The translations under genes and the position numbers were made by a program. Below are positions 45,551 to 54,893 of a stretch of DNA of 64,000 nt, piece after piece (position 1 is the first letter of the stretch; the number at the start of each line of letters is the position of its first letter). The notes below the pieces were generated by a model, which was not told the origin of the DNA, did no database searches, and was given only the letters and a program-made list of their open reading frames with translations. Source of the DNA: Nostoc sp. NIES-3756 (GTDB taxonomy: Bacteria > Cyanobacteriota > Cyanobacteriia > Cyanobacteriales > Nostocaceae); assembly GCF_001548375.1 (NCBI RefSeq), contig NZ_AP017297.1, forward strand, positions 12,303-76,302, read 5' to 3'.

Positions 45551-47890
45551 TTACTGTGTTCTTCTTCTTATATAACTCTTCATCTGCTCTGCCAATTTCC
45601 GCCGCACTCCCAACTTTATTAATTCCTCAATCTTTAAACTCATCAAATCCTTCAAGCTACTAACCCCTACTTCTTCCAATCGACGAATTGACTGCACCCC
45701 TATTTTCACCTTCTCCTTTGGTGCAGTCCGTCGAATTTCTCTCAATAATGGCCCCAAAGGAGAACAATATTTAATTTGTTCCTGTAACTCAAAAACCTGA
45801 TACCGCATTCTACCCAACGAACCTTTCACCCGCTTAATCCGTTCCGAACTAGCTTGACAATCTTCCTTAAGGTGATAATAAAACGTCCGCACATCTAACA
45901 ACTGAGCCAACCCAGAAAGCAACCACAACAATTCATCTCGCCACTTTTCCTCAACTCCTTCCAACCCCTTAGCCTGAAACCGTCGCTCAATTGCATCAAC
46001 CTTCATCCCCAGCGATCGCTCATAAAGCACAATTGCCCGAAGCACTGCAACATTGGCCGTCTCATAAGCCCATTTATCATACGCCTTACCAGTTTTCGGG
46101 GAACGAACTCCTAGTGAACCCAATATTTCTGAAGCGCGAGAATTGTCAACTTTACCCCGAATCCATTTGCGAAACAGTAAAGGTGTCAAGTCAGAATGAC
46201 CTTCACACCAACTTTCCACCAATTCCGCCAACTTCGCACTGTACTTTCTCAAATTAGGCGATCGCTCTGATAGCAAATCCAACACCAACAAATGATCTAA
46301 AGGTTTCCATTGTGCAAGCAGTTCATCCTTGGGGTCAATCGTCAACAAATCTCGCAATAACTGCGCGTACCCATGCGCTAAAGGTAGAGGTAAGACAGCA
46401 CGAGTGGCCTTTTTTCCTAATACTGTTAAGTGATACTTCTTTTGTTCTGGGTCTTGGTACGCCAGCAGATGCGACTCTAACCAATTTAAGGCAGTTGGAA
46501 CTTGACCTGCTAAAACTTGACCACCAAGCGATCGCCTCAAAAAAGTTTGCAGTTCATCAACTGTAGCCCCTTGCTCTTGCCAGCGACATAATAAAGATGC
46601 AAGATGAACAGTAGCCAGGGGCATATCCCTAAAAGAGTTGGTTTTGTTTATCTCTCGCTCTAAAGCTGACTCTAAATTAGGTAAAACCTCCTCATGCAAA
46701 GCCAGGGCCAATTCATCGGCTGACCAATCATCATTCGGGCGCACTAACACAACCGCAGTTCCTTCTTGATTCCCTCTTCCGGCTCTCCCCATCATCTGTA
46801 GTAGATCCGAAACATCCAGAGAACCTTCACCAAAAAAAGTATTGTCACGCACTAAAACGTGAGTTGTGGGTAAATTAACTCCCATAGCCAAAGCTGTAGT
46901 AGTAACTACAACTCGTGACTTTCCAGAAAGAAAAGCTTGATAAACCAATTCTCGCTGTCCTTGGCTCATTTGCGCGTGGTAAGCCAAAGCTCCCTTCTCT
47001 CCAAGTTCTGAACCTAATTCTGTGTTCAGTAAATTAGCCAAGTGTTCAGCTGATCGAGTTTGGTAAACAAAAACTAATACTTGTGCTTCAGGGTTTTGTA
47101 ACTGTTTATCAATCCAAGAAACAACAACAGTGTTGGCTTCTTCTTTATCTGTCAATTCAATTACCCATTTATGTAGAGGAGGTTGCCGTTGTGTTACTTT
47201 TATGACATCACAAGGATGAAGCCACTCTTGCGCCCGTTCCACATTGCCCAATGTCGCAGATAGCAGAACTAGACGAGGTGGTGCAGGCAAACACAATAGA
47301 GAAGTAATTAAATATTCCAGGGTGCTACCCCGTCGAGAATTACTGATTAAGTGAGCCTCATCAACACAAACAGATCCTAAAGTTTCTAACCATTGGGCAT
47401 TAGTCGGATTTCGCAATATAGACTCCAAACGCTCTGGAGTAGCAATAATGATTTCTCCCCCCGGTGGTGGGTCACTGAGAAACTCATCTTCTAAACGATA
47501 ATCTCCTGTTGAGATTTTTACAGAAATTTTTACACCCAAAATATTGCTTAACTGTGGTGCTAATCTTTCCAGCTCATCAGCTTTTTCTCTTGCCAAAGCC
47601 CTTAAAGGTTCGAGTAAGACTGCGCGACGTTGACGACGGATAGTATCCAGTAAAACTAACAATCCTACTAAGGACTTACCACTATTCGTTGGTGCTGAAA
47701 CGATCAGATTTCGGCAACTCTCCAGAATATTTCGCTCTCCAAATGCGATCGCTTGCACTGGACGAGGTGCAGAGTTAGGACTAAGGAGATTAACTATATC
47801 TAACCAAGGTGGCTCTAAATGTAGTTCTTGCCAGCTAAAGTTAGGAGTCTGTAAAACTGTACCTGAAGTCCCACAACTAATTTGCCTCAT
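45551..47890 (-). CDS. Ski2-like DEAH-box helicase with C-terminal HhH
   Basis: 779 residues. Motif I APTNSGKS at about 66-73, motif II VCVDEAHLI with DEAH at 177-180, motif III LLSATLG, and motif VI LLQMMGRAGRGN are all present. The C-terminal 100 residues are helix-hairpin-helix-like (IGVQSIRRLEEVGVSSL). The plan resembles Hel308/Ski2 helicases. It overlaps the TGT-like gene start by 4 nt (ATGA), so it is translated with it. Helicases of different families also accompany DpdA in dpd clusters. Confidence 0.88.
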   Translation of the reverse strand: MRQISCGTSGTVLQTPNFSWQELHLEPPWLDIVNLLSPNSAPRPVQAIAFGERNILESCRNLIVSAPTNSGKSLVGLLVLLDTIRRQRRAVLLEPLRALAREKADELERLAPQLSNILGVKISVKISTGDYRLEDEFLSDPPPGGEIIIATPERLESILRNPTNAQWLETLGSVCVDEAHLISNSRRGSTLEYLITSLLCLPAPPRLVLLSATLGNVERAQEWLHPCDVIKVTQRQPPLHKWVIELTDKEEANTVVVSWIDKQLQNPEAQVLVFVYQTRSAEHLANLLNTELGSELGEKGALAYHAQMSQGQRELVYQAFLSGKSRVVVTTTALAMGVNLPTTHVLVRDNTFFGEGSLDVSDLLQMMGRAGRGNQEGTAVVLVRPNDDWSADELALALHEEVLPNLESALEREINKTNSFRDMPLATVHLASLLCRWQEQGATVDELQTFLRRSLGGQVLAGQVPTALNWLESHLLAYQDPEQKKYHLTVLGKKATRAVLPLPLAHGYAQLLRDLLTIDPKDELLAQWKPLDHLLVLDLLSERSPNLRKYSAKLAELVESWCEGHSDLTPLLFRKWIRGKVDNSRASEILGSLGVRSPKTGKAYDKWAYETANVAVLRAIVLYERSLGMKVDAIERRFQAKGLEGVEEKWRDELLWLLSGLAQLLDVRTFYYHLKEDCQASSERIKRVKGSLGRMRYQVFELQEQIKYCSPLGPLLREIRRTAPKEKVKIGVQSIRRLEEVGVSSLKDLMSLKIEELIKLGVRRKLAEQMKSYIRRRTQ

Positions 47891-48834
47891 GACACCACAC
47901 TAGATAATTGATTAGCTGCCCTCACACTGATTGTTGAAAATAATATTTCTGTAGCCGATAGCGGCAGAGTTTTTCCAGTGGCGGTTGCTAAATTACACAA
48001 AGCCAAATGGAGTCTATCTGTGGGAGTTGGATCATCAATGCGAAAATTGGGGTTAGACCACAGCTTACCACTGGCTGCATATTTGATATAGGAACTACTG
48101 TCTACTGAATCTACTCCCACTCGGTAAAGGGCTTGGATTATCTCAGGATAGCCTAAACCGAATATATGTAAAGGTAAATCCCCGATCTCATGTCTCACAG
48201 TTTCAACGATGGATAAAACTAAATTCATATCGTGGACTCGTGGTACTAATCCACCAATAGCAATTCCATCAAACCCACAATTTGCATAAGCTTTAGCGCA
48301 TTGACCAGCAGATTCAACATCCCAAGCTTGTACACAAGCGTAAAGAGGAAGGTCACGTCTACGTCTATTTTCTAATGCCCAGTGTGCATTAGCAATTGTT
48401 AGCTGTTGACGCTTTTTAGCTTCCGTCAATTCCATATTGGGAGGAATGGGGAAGTCAAGAGTAAAAGCCACATCAGCAATTTGAGACTGTAACTCTAGTA
48501 CATCTTTAGGGTGGATGATTTCAATTTCTCCCTCTCGCTTTAATTCAATTATTCCCAACTTACCTTTTGAGCGAATATTTACTCCCTCAAATAGTGAAAC
48601 AAATCCACCACTATCCACCATCAATGGCACTTTGGGAGCTTGTTCCGGTGACATTTTTTGAGCATAGTAATAGCTCACCATAACTGCGGGGGCTAGTCGA
48701 GATAAATAAGGACGTACCAAATTATCTAAAGGATACTTCTCCCCAAAAGTTGTAACAGGAATGTAAGCAGGAAAAGGAATTTGACCACGACGAGTTGCAA
48801 TACTACGTTGCTTTATTTGTGATTTCCCATCCAT
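47887..48834 (-). CDS. TGT-like transglycosylase (DpdA-type candidate)
   Basis: 315 residues with the TGT barrel motifs: MVDSGGF with Asp74, FTLDFPIPP with Asp127, IAIGGL at 192-197, and VDSVDSSSYIKYA, where Asp245 aligns with the E. coli nucleophile Asp264. The C-terminal zinc-binding Cys/His set of tRNA-modifying TGT is absent, as in DpdA. DpdA exchanges guanine in DNA for a 7-deazaguanine. It overlaps genes on both sides (22 nt and 4 nt), so it is fixed between two helicases. Substrate is inferred from this context; a tRNA substrate is not excluded. Confidence 0.8.
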   Translation of the reverse strand: MDGKSQIKQRSIATRRGQIPFPAYIPVTTFGEKYPLDNLVRPYLSRLAPAVMVSYYYAQKMSPEQAPKVPLMVDSGGFVSLFEGVNIRSKGKLGIIELKREGEIEIIHPKDVLELQSQIADVAFTLDFPIPPNMELTEAKKRQQLTIANAHWALENRRRRDLPLYACVQAWDVESAGQCAKAYANCGFDGIAIGGLVPRVHDMNLVLSIVETVRHEIGDLPLHIFGLGYPEIIQALYRVGVDSVDSSSYIKYAASGKLWSNPNFRIDDPTPTDRLHLALCNLATATGKTLPLSATEILFSTISVRAANQLSSVVS

Positions 48835-51212
48835 AAATCTAAAAGGTTAAGTTGTGTATTTTCTGTTAATTGGCTAAATGACGAAAACAACTTGTGTAGT
48901 AAGCTATCTCCTTGTTTAAGACGAATTGCTAAAATATGCTTGCAAGTGTAACCTTTTGCAAAATCAAGACAGTCACAGTTAAAGTTTCCATATTTTAAAG
49001 TAACAGTGTGAGGATCTAGTCCTCCAGTGACTCGATAAATGCCTTTGTGTTTAATAAATACCTGCAAACTCATTGCACGTCTTAGCCTATAAGGATCTAT
49101 ATCCTTTGGTAAATCTATAGATGTAAGCTGGTTTTCTATTTTTTCTTCACGATAGCGATTAGCTGACCATCGACTATCGACTATTTCGGTTGCAAATTGA
49201 ATCCAAGCTTCAGCACGTTTTAAAGAGATACCTTGCAAGTTTACTAATTCTGTGATTTCAGCTAGAGCCAAATCTTCAATATCATTAATACCAACTTGCT
49301 GTAAACGCTTTGCTATTTTTTCTCCTATACCTGGAACTAATGTTAAAGTTACTAATTCCTCATTTAAGCCTCCACTGACCATGCACGACAGGGCCTTGAT
49401 TTTTTCTCTTAAAGGTATAATTTCTGTTTCTTCAACTTTTTCTTTATTGCTTTCAATGGTAGACAATACAGCAGATATTGCCTGGAGAAGCCGAGACATC
49501 GATTCACACAAACGATGTATTTCAAATACATAACAGCTATGCTGACTAGCGACTTGATTGGCATCGCCCAAACGAGTCCAGTTACGGGCAATTAAGGCAG
49601 TATTTAAAATAGCTAATAAACGTTTACCTTCAATTCCCAATAATTCTTTAATTTGATGATGGGATAAATTCAAAAGTAAACTTGGCTCATAACGTAACTG
49701 GTCATTCAGAAACTCAAGTTGCTCAAAATCAACAGGTATAATCGGTTCACAATCTTCACTACTTGCTACCAAAATAAGTAAATCTAAAAGAGTTAACTGT
49801 TGTTCAGCTTCTAAAACTTTCCGAAACAATAATACTGTTTCAGGCGTTAACAAGTGCCGTACAGCAATCCAACCTAATCGAGTAGCCTTAAGTTGTAAAA
49901 CTTCATTTTTTTCTACTTCCTGAAGCATCCCAGCCGCTAACATTTGAGCAACAATCTTCTGGATAGAAACGAGAGTTCCTTGCTGTGCTGCTAGTGAATG
50001 ATTAAAAACGACTTCTAATTGATTTTGAAATTTGCATAAACCACTGGCTACTTCGGCCACAATTTGTTCTGCTAAGGCACTCGGATTAGCTAGGGCGGAA
50101 CGAATTGGCTCAAACTTTCCCTCAGAATAACGTTCAGCTTGTCCATCCCAATTCGGTGCTAACAATACTACCTCTCCCGCTTGATCAAGCCCAGGACGAC
50201 CGGCTCTTCCGGCACGTTGCCAAACGTTGTTAACTGGAAGTGGTGCAAAGTCAACACCATCAAAAATTTGTAGATCGTAGAGAATAACTTGACGGACTGG
50301 TAAATTCAACCCCATTTCTAAGGTAGCAGTGGCTACCAATACATCTAATTGGTTGTTACGGAATTTGTCTTCAACCTGATTACGGGTGCTATAGGTTAAT
50401 CCGGCGTGATGGTGTTCGGCTTTAAATCCAGCTTTCTGTAAAAGACTGGCTATATCCTCAGCCCGTCTTCGACTGTGGACAAAAATTAAGCTTTTACCTT
50501 CCTGAGCGAGATTCTTATTTACTTCTCTCAACAATAAGTCTGGTTTATCCTGAGATTTCTTATAGTGAACTACCTTCCAAGTCAAAGGGATTGGCCGCAA
50601 ATTTGAGTAATACTCTACTCCTCTTAACCAGTTCGCTAACTCATAACGATTGCCCAAAGTGGCTGAAAGTCCTAAAATCCGTAAAAACGGATTAAGACGC
50701 ATCAAACGCAGGAGGACACCTTCTAACCTTGCACCCCGTCGGGGGTCTCCCAAAAGATGAAATTCATCGACAACAACTAAATCAACTTCAGGAATCCAGT
50801 TCCAATGCGATCGCCAATTTCTAGTACAGGCATCCAGTTTTTCTGGAGTCATAATTAGAAGCTCTGCTTCCTGGTAAGGTACAGGATATGAGCTATTTAC
50901 GTAGTCTCCTGTAAACACACCCACTTTGTTTTGGGCATAATAAACTTGCCAACGGGTATTTAACTCATCTGCCAAAGCTCGCAGGGGAGTAATGTAAATA
51001 GCTCGCTTGCCTTTCTCCAGTACGCTGGCAATAGCCTGCTCTGCTAACCAAGTTTTACCGCTTCCAGTAGGCATCTGGAGTATGCAGTTAAATCCTGAAA
51101 AGAGCAAACCACTTTCTAAAATTTCTTGCTGTACTAGCGAAGTAATTCGCTGGTTACAGATTGGGGCTGATATTTTTACTGCAATTTTCTCCATGAGACG
51201 CACATGAAGCAT
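48813..51212 (-). CDS. Ski2-like helicase with HhH and SWIM zinc motif
   Basis: 799 residues. Motif I QMPTGSGKT at about 46-54, motif II VVDEFHLLGD with DEFH at 149-152, motif III LGLSATLG, motif VI VWQRAGRAGRPG. Near the C-terminus there is an HhH pair (TLVPGIGEKIAKRLQQVG) and a SWIM-type motif NCDCLDFAKGYTCKHILAI (CxC...CxH). SWIM motifs bind nucleic acids or partners. It leads the leftward operon helicase-TGT-helicase. An alternative start is ATG 51194. Confidence 0.88.
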   Translation of the reverse strand: MLHVRLMEKIAVKISAPICNQRITSLVQQEILESGLLFSGFNCILQMPTGSGKTWLAEQAIASVLEKGKRAIYITPLRALADELNTRWQVYYAQNKVGVFTGDYVNSSYPVPYQEAELLIMTPEKLDACTRNWRSHWNWIPEVDLVVVDEFHLLGDPRRGARLEGVLLRLMRLNPFLRILGLSATLGNRYELANWLRGVEYYSNLRPIPLTWKVVHYKKSQDKPDLLLREVNKNLAQEGKSLIFVHSRRRAEDIASLLQKAGFKAEHHHAGLTYSTRNQVEDKFRNNQLDVLVATATLEMGLNLPVRQVILYDLQIFDGVDFAPLPVNNVWQRAGRAGRPGLDQAGEVVLLAPNWDGQAERYSEGKFEPIRSALANPSALAEQIVAEVASGLCKFQNQLEVVFNHSLAAQQGTLVSIQKIVAQMLAAGMLQEVEKNEVLQLKATRLGWIAVRHLLTPETVLLFRKVLEAEQQLTLLDLLILVASSEDCEPIIPVDFEQLEFLNDQLRYEPSLLLNLSHHQIKELLGIEGKRLLAILNTALIARNWTRLGDANQVASQHSCYVFEIHRLCESMSRLLQAISAVLSTIESNKEKVEETEIIPLREKIKALSCMVSGGLNEELVTLTLVPGIGEKIAKRLQQVGINDIEDLALAEITELVNLQGISLKRAEAWIQFATEIVDSRWSANRYREEKIENQLTSIDLPKDIDPYRLRRAMSLQVFIKHKGIYRVTGGLDPHTVTLKYGNFNCDCLDFAKGYTCKHILAIRLKQGDSLLHKLFSSFSQLTENTQLNLLDLWMGNHK

Positions 51213-51232
51213 CTATGCCAAGACTATATCAA

Positions 51233-51268
51233 TAAATTTTGCGTTTGTCAGAATAAACGCAAAATTTA
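51233..51268. promoter_or_regulatory. Perfect 14-bp inverted repeat, probable operator
   Basis: TAAATTTTGCGTTT (51233-51246) and AAACGCAAAATTTA (51255-51268) are exact reverse complements with an 8-bp spacer. The site lies between the divergent helicase and HTH genes, 29 nt before the HTH start. It probably lets the HTH protein repress both. Confidence 0.75.
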
Positions 51269-51297
51269 ATTAATAAAATTTTCTTATAAATAAAAAT

Positions 51298-51918
51298 ATG
51301 GTTGACATAGCACAGAACCTTCGTTTTTTACTTTGGCAAGATGAAATACTAAATTTGCAAAAGCGTCAAAAAGTATCAAAATGGCCTGAAAGAACAACAA
51401 AATGGTGTCAAAAACTAGCGTTCTGGGCGGAATGTGATTTTTTAAGGGCAGAAGCAATACTTAAAGGTGCAAAAATTTCTCAAGCCGAACTTAATAATAT
51501 CAAGCACAATAAACCACTAAATGAAGATGAGTTTCTAGCTATAACTAATGCAGATATGTTGCATTTACAGCTAGATAACCAACCTCTAAATATATGGCAA
51601 GAGAATGTTCTCTTTTTACTTGATAGGTTAAATCATGGAGATAAATCAAAATTAGCTAAGGTTCTAAAGACAAGTCCATCAAATTTTTCAAGATGGAAAA
51701 AGAAAATACATACACCAGAAATAACATATAAAAATATAATACATAATTTTTTCAATATACATAGTCACATAGATTTAGAAAAAGACCCTGTATTTTTATC
51801 AATAGAACCAATTGATGTGCCGGAAATAAAATTATGGTTGTGTCAAAAAATTCAAGAATTACCTGAAAAGACTCTTCAAGACTTTTTCCCGGCACTAAAA
51901 CGTTTATTAGCAGATTAA
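51298..51918 (+). CDS. HTH transcriptional regulator of the island
   Basis: 206 residues. A HTH is seen at about residues 117-138 (KSKLAKVLKTSPSNFSRWKKK), with a second helical block near the N-terminus (SQAELNNIKHNKPL) that may be another HTH. No WYL or ligand domain is visible. It is divergent from the helicase-TGT operon and faces the 14-bp inverted repeat. Defence islands often encode such a repressor. Its stop is 5 nt from the convergent TGT2 stop. The call is by motif and position. Confidence 0.7.
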   Translation: MVDIAQNLRFLLWQDEILNLQKRQKVSKWPERTTKWCQKLAFWAECDFLRAEAILKGAKISQAELNNIKHNKPLNEDEFLAITNADMLHLQLDNQPLNIWQENVLFLLDRLNHGDKSKLAKVLKTSPSNFSRWKKKIHTPEITYKNIIHNFFNIHSHIDLEKDPVFLSIEPIDVPEIKLWLCQKIQELPEKTLQDFFPALKRLLAD

Positions 51919-51923
51919 TTATT

Positions 51924-54068
51924 TTATTTTGAATCAGTCAATAAAGAACTAAATCTTCTATAAAACATACAAGTATTGTGAAAACCTCGTCGTCTATTTC
52001 TGTCATTACCTCGAAAAATAATTACTTCCACACCAACATCCTTACAAATTACACAGTCACAGTTTTTCCAAGGTTTATCTCTTAAAACTTCTTTATACAT
52101 TACCTCATGTTTTGCACGTCTCTTAGCTTGATCTTGAGGGTCTACAACACCGTTACGTGGTAATTCTAGCAATTCATCATAAGCTAATAATGTATGCAAA
52201 GTTTCTTCTAAACTTATTATTCCTGCATCAAATTTACGCAGTGCTACCAAAGATTCTTGTTCTAGTTTTTTTAAAGTGTCGTAATCAGTAACACCAGCTT
52301 CAAGCACTTTTTTCGCTCTAACTCCATGAGTATTAACCGGAGGGATACGTATTGCTGTATACATTTTCCCTGATTGAGTATGATAATTAGCCCCTGCACC
52401 CAACCAAGCACGGCGTAATGGACTTGCTGAATCAAAACTGGTTACACCCAAGTGCCGAAAAACTGGAACAGCATTTATTCTAGCTACTCCAAACAAATGT
52501 AATTGAATATCAGGGGTTAAATGAGGACGAACCTCCTTCAATATTTCTATAATTTGTTTGCTCGGAGTCCTAGCTAAACCACCAAGCGCAATGTATTTGT
52601 AACCCATATCTATATATGCTTTAGCTGCCTCTGCATAAGATTTGGGATTCCATCCTTGAACTGCACCAATAGGAGTAAACTTATATCCTCTGTTCTGATG
52701 TTTTTGAAGAAAATCTTCAGCATTTTTTATAGTCAAGTTATAGCGTTTTTCTCTTATACCTGGTTCAGCAAATGGCCCGACTATCAAATGGTCAATACTA
52801 ACTCCGTAATTAAAACCTAAACTCTCATAATAGTCTAATATCTCTTCTGTACTATATGGGGGAACTTCTTCTTTAAAATATCCAAAAGCTCCACAATCTC
52901 CCATTACTTGTCCATTAAAGCGAATAAATTTATGAATACCAAATTCACTAATTTTAGCCTTTTTCTTTTTACTGCTCTCAACTACAACTTTAGAAACTAA
53001 AATGCCGTCATAGTTTGGTGAGGAAAATATTTGATGAGCGTATATTTCATGTTCATAAATATCTCTTTCTGGTGTTAGTTTATCATTCAGAAAATCATAG
53101 CCTGGGTCAACTCTATCATCCCATTCAGGAATAAAATATTTCATTCCTATATGAATATTAGGAGCAGGAGGAACATCAGGAATAGAAAGAAATTCGCTTT
53201 TTTCCGCAGATTCTTCTAAATCTGCAACATTATCTTCAGTATGTATTTTTTTACTGGACTTTTTCTTCACTTTTTTTACTTCTACTTCAGGTAATCCTAA
53301 TGGCAATTCCAATTGGTTAGGTTGACACTCAATCGCTTGAGTAAAAATTTCAGGTTTTTCATATACTGTTTGCAGAAGTTCAGGTTTATTAACAACCGAC
53401 TCAGCAAAAAGTTTAAATAAAAATCCTTTAAGCCCTACTAAACCATAACTGTATTTTTTAGCTTCTGCATTAGAGAGTGGTAGCACAAAAGTCTTAGCTG
53501 TTGTACCTTTAATAAGAGACGTACTTGTTTTTGAAGCTAAGAATACCAGCGTTTGTTCTGGTTTGGTAATAACTGGAAGACGAAGCGATCGCAGGTAGTT
53601 TTCACCTAGTAGCAGAAATACCAAATCATAATCTACAATAACTTTTTCAAATGCTTGATGAACTTCTAAAAACCTAGCCCATTCATCTACTTCATTCCCC
53701 TTCATTGTGTTGAAGGTTACTTCGTAAGGAACAATGATTTGATTCTCAGGAATTAGCCCATAGCCAGCAGAAAGAATAACTAAGTCTACTGCTTCTTTAC
53801 CAAAAGATTGGCGTAATAACTCTACTCCTTCTATTAACCGTAGATGCTGCAATCCAGTGTACATCTGACTAGCTGGACAAGCAAATTCCGCCAGTTCCTC
53901 AGAGCGAGATTGTAGCCGAGCCGAGTCTTTAAAGTCTTCTAAGGTTAACTGGTTAGTTGGCTTAAACCGCTTCTCTCCTGTGCAAGAAGTAATAATTAAT
54001 ACACTGGGATTATTTCCAGAGTTACTTGAAGCTAAAGATGTTGTTAGGGATGATTTAACCATCTTCAT
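51924..54068 (-). CDS. Large TGT-like enzyme with N-terminal DUF6884-like domain and zinc site
   Basis: 714 residues. The N-terminal region of about 20-250 resembles DUF6884 (LIITSCTGEKRF, then CPASQMY, then VILSAGYGLIPENQ). A Lys-rich linker (260-290) is followed by a TGT-type barrel: GDCGAF with Asp391 (in place of DSGGF), VSIDHLIVG with Asp426, IALGGL at 493-498, and TSFDSASPLRRAW with Asp546 as candidate nucleophile. CDCVIC at about 670-675 and a His at 697 rebuild the TGT zinc site. Unlike the 315-residue paralogue it keeps zinc and gains an N-terminal domain. It may modify a different base position, or tRNA. Confidence 0.82.
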   Translation of the reverse strand: MKMVKSSLTTSLASSNSGNNPSVLIITSCTGEKRFKPTNQLTLEDFKDSARLQSRSEELAEFACPASQMYTGLQHLRLIEGVELLRQSFGKEAVDLVILSAGYGLIPENQIIVPYEVTFNTMKGNEVDEWARFLEVHQAFEKVIVDYDLVFLLLGENYLRSLRLPVITKPEQTLVFLASKTSTSLIKGTTAKTFVLPLSNAEAKKYSYGLVGLKGFLFKLFAESVVNKPELLQTVYEKPEIFTQAIECQPNQLELPLGLPEVEVKKVKKKSSKKIHTEDNVADLEESAEKSEFLSIPDVPPAPNIHIGMKYFIPEWDDRVDPGYDFLNDKLTPERDIYEHEIYAHQIFSSPNYDGILVSKVVVESSKKKKAKISEFGIHKFIRFNGQVMGDCGAFGYFKEEVPPYSTEEILDYYESLGFNYGVSIDHLIVGPFAEPGIREKRYNLTIKNAEDFLQKHQNRGYKFTPIGAVQGWNPKSYAEAAKAYIDMGYKYIALGGLARTPSKQIIEILKEVRPHLTPDIQLHLFGVARINAVPVFRHLGVTSFDSASPLRRAWLGAGANYHTQSGKMYTAIRIPPVNTHGVRAKKVLEAGVTDYDTLKKLEQESLVALRKFDAGIISLEETLHTLLAYDELLELPRNGVVDPQDQAKRRAKHEVMYKEVLRDKPWKNCDCVICKDVGVEVIIFRGNDRNRRRGFHNTCMFYRRFSSLLTDSK

Positions 54069-54163
54069 AATTTACCTAAAAATTAAAAGTTTCCAATACT
54101 GCCCGAAAAAATTTTTGTACAACATCAATAACTCAGCGCAAGCAAGTTTACCACTATCGTCAC

Positions 54164-54775
54164 TTACCTAACAGGCTGATACAGATTTAACTGAGAGTTA
54201 TATTGCCACCCCAGCCGCCCTGGATCTCTTGACCTGCACCATCTGAGGAAATCTTCTGTACTGCAAGTTGTTCGCTCTTTAGCCAAAGTAACTGCATCCA
54301 CTCCCAATCGTCGTGCTAGATTCTCCTCACTCATTGATTGAAGTTGAGATTGAAGCTGTGAATCATCAAAATGGGGGGAATATTGCCTTCTACTTGTCAT
54401 TCTTCCGTTTTGAAAACGCACAAATGCTGTTTCTAGTTGTGTCAGCCTGTTAGAAATTGTTTCTAACCTTTGCTCCAAATCACGGGAAGATTTTGCAATC
54501 ACATTGCTATCAAAATCACCATTACCAAAGCGCGATTCCAGGCTATCTATCCTTTGTACTAGCTGCTTGACGACTTCACTACTAGCACCAATATTGATAT
54601 CATTCTCCAGATCAATTGCCGATATTAACTGCTCTAACCCTTTCAATACCTTGGCTGTACGTCCTTGCCTGTGTAAGCGTGACAGTTCCTTTACAGCATC
54701 AATCAATGGGGTAGGAACGCGAATCATTTGACTTGGTGGAGGCTCTTTAACCTTCTGAGGCTGCTTTTTGGACAT
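54164..54775 (-). CDS. Coiled-coil DNA-binding-type plasmid protein
   Basis: 203 residues from ATG 54775; longer in-frame starts up to 54859 would add a leader that does not look coding. The N-terminal region (PSQMIRVPTPLIDAVKELSRLHRQG) resembles a short DNA-binding unit of plasmid proteins. A coiled coil of about 75-130 (IDSLESRF..LEQRLETISNRLTQLE) and a C-terminal helical domain (ARRLGVDAVTLAKER) follow. Direct repeats GATAGCAATAT lie just before the start. It is probably a plasmid maintenance or regulatory protein. Confidence 0.55.
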   Translation of the reverse strand: MSKKQPQKVKEPPPSQMIRVPTPLIDAVKELSRLHRQGRTAKVLKGLEQLISAIDLENDINIGASSEVVKQLVQRIDSLESRFGNGDFDSNVIAKSSRDLEQRLETISNRLTQLETAFVRFQNGRMTSRRQYSPHFDDSQLQSQLQSMSEENLARRLGVDAVTLAKERTTCSTEDFLRWCRSRDPGRLGWQYNSQLNLYQPVR

Positions 54776-54778
54776 TAC

Positions 54779-54811
54779 GATAGCAATATGATAACTGAGT
54801 GATAGCAATAT
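54779..54811. repeat. Direct repeat GATAGCAATAT upstream of the coiled-coil gene
   Basis: Copies at 54779-54789 and 54801-54811, 22 bp apart, directly before the gene start. The two-turn spacing on one face of DNA suggests a protein-binding pair. Confidence 0.5.
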
Positions 54812-54893
54812 TTTAGAGCATAATGGGTATCGCAATTCCCAGAACACCACAAGAGTCATGCAAGAAAATACGGTTATTTAGGGAAGACTGATA

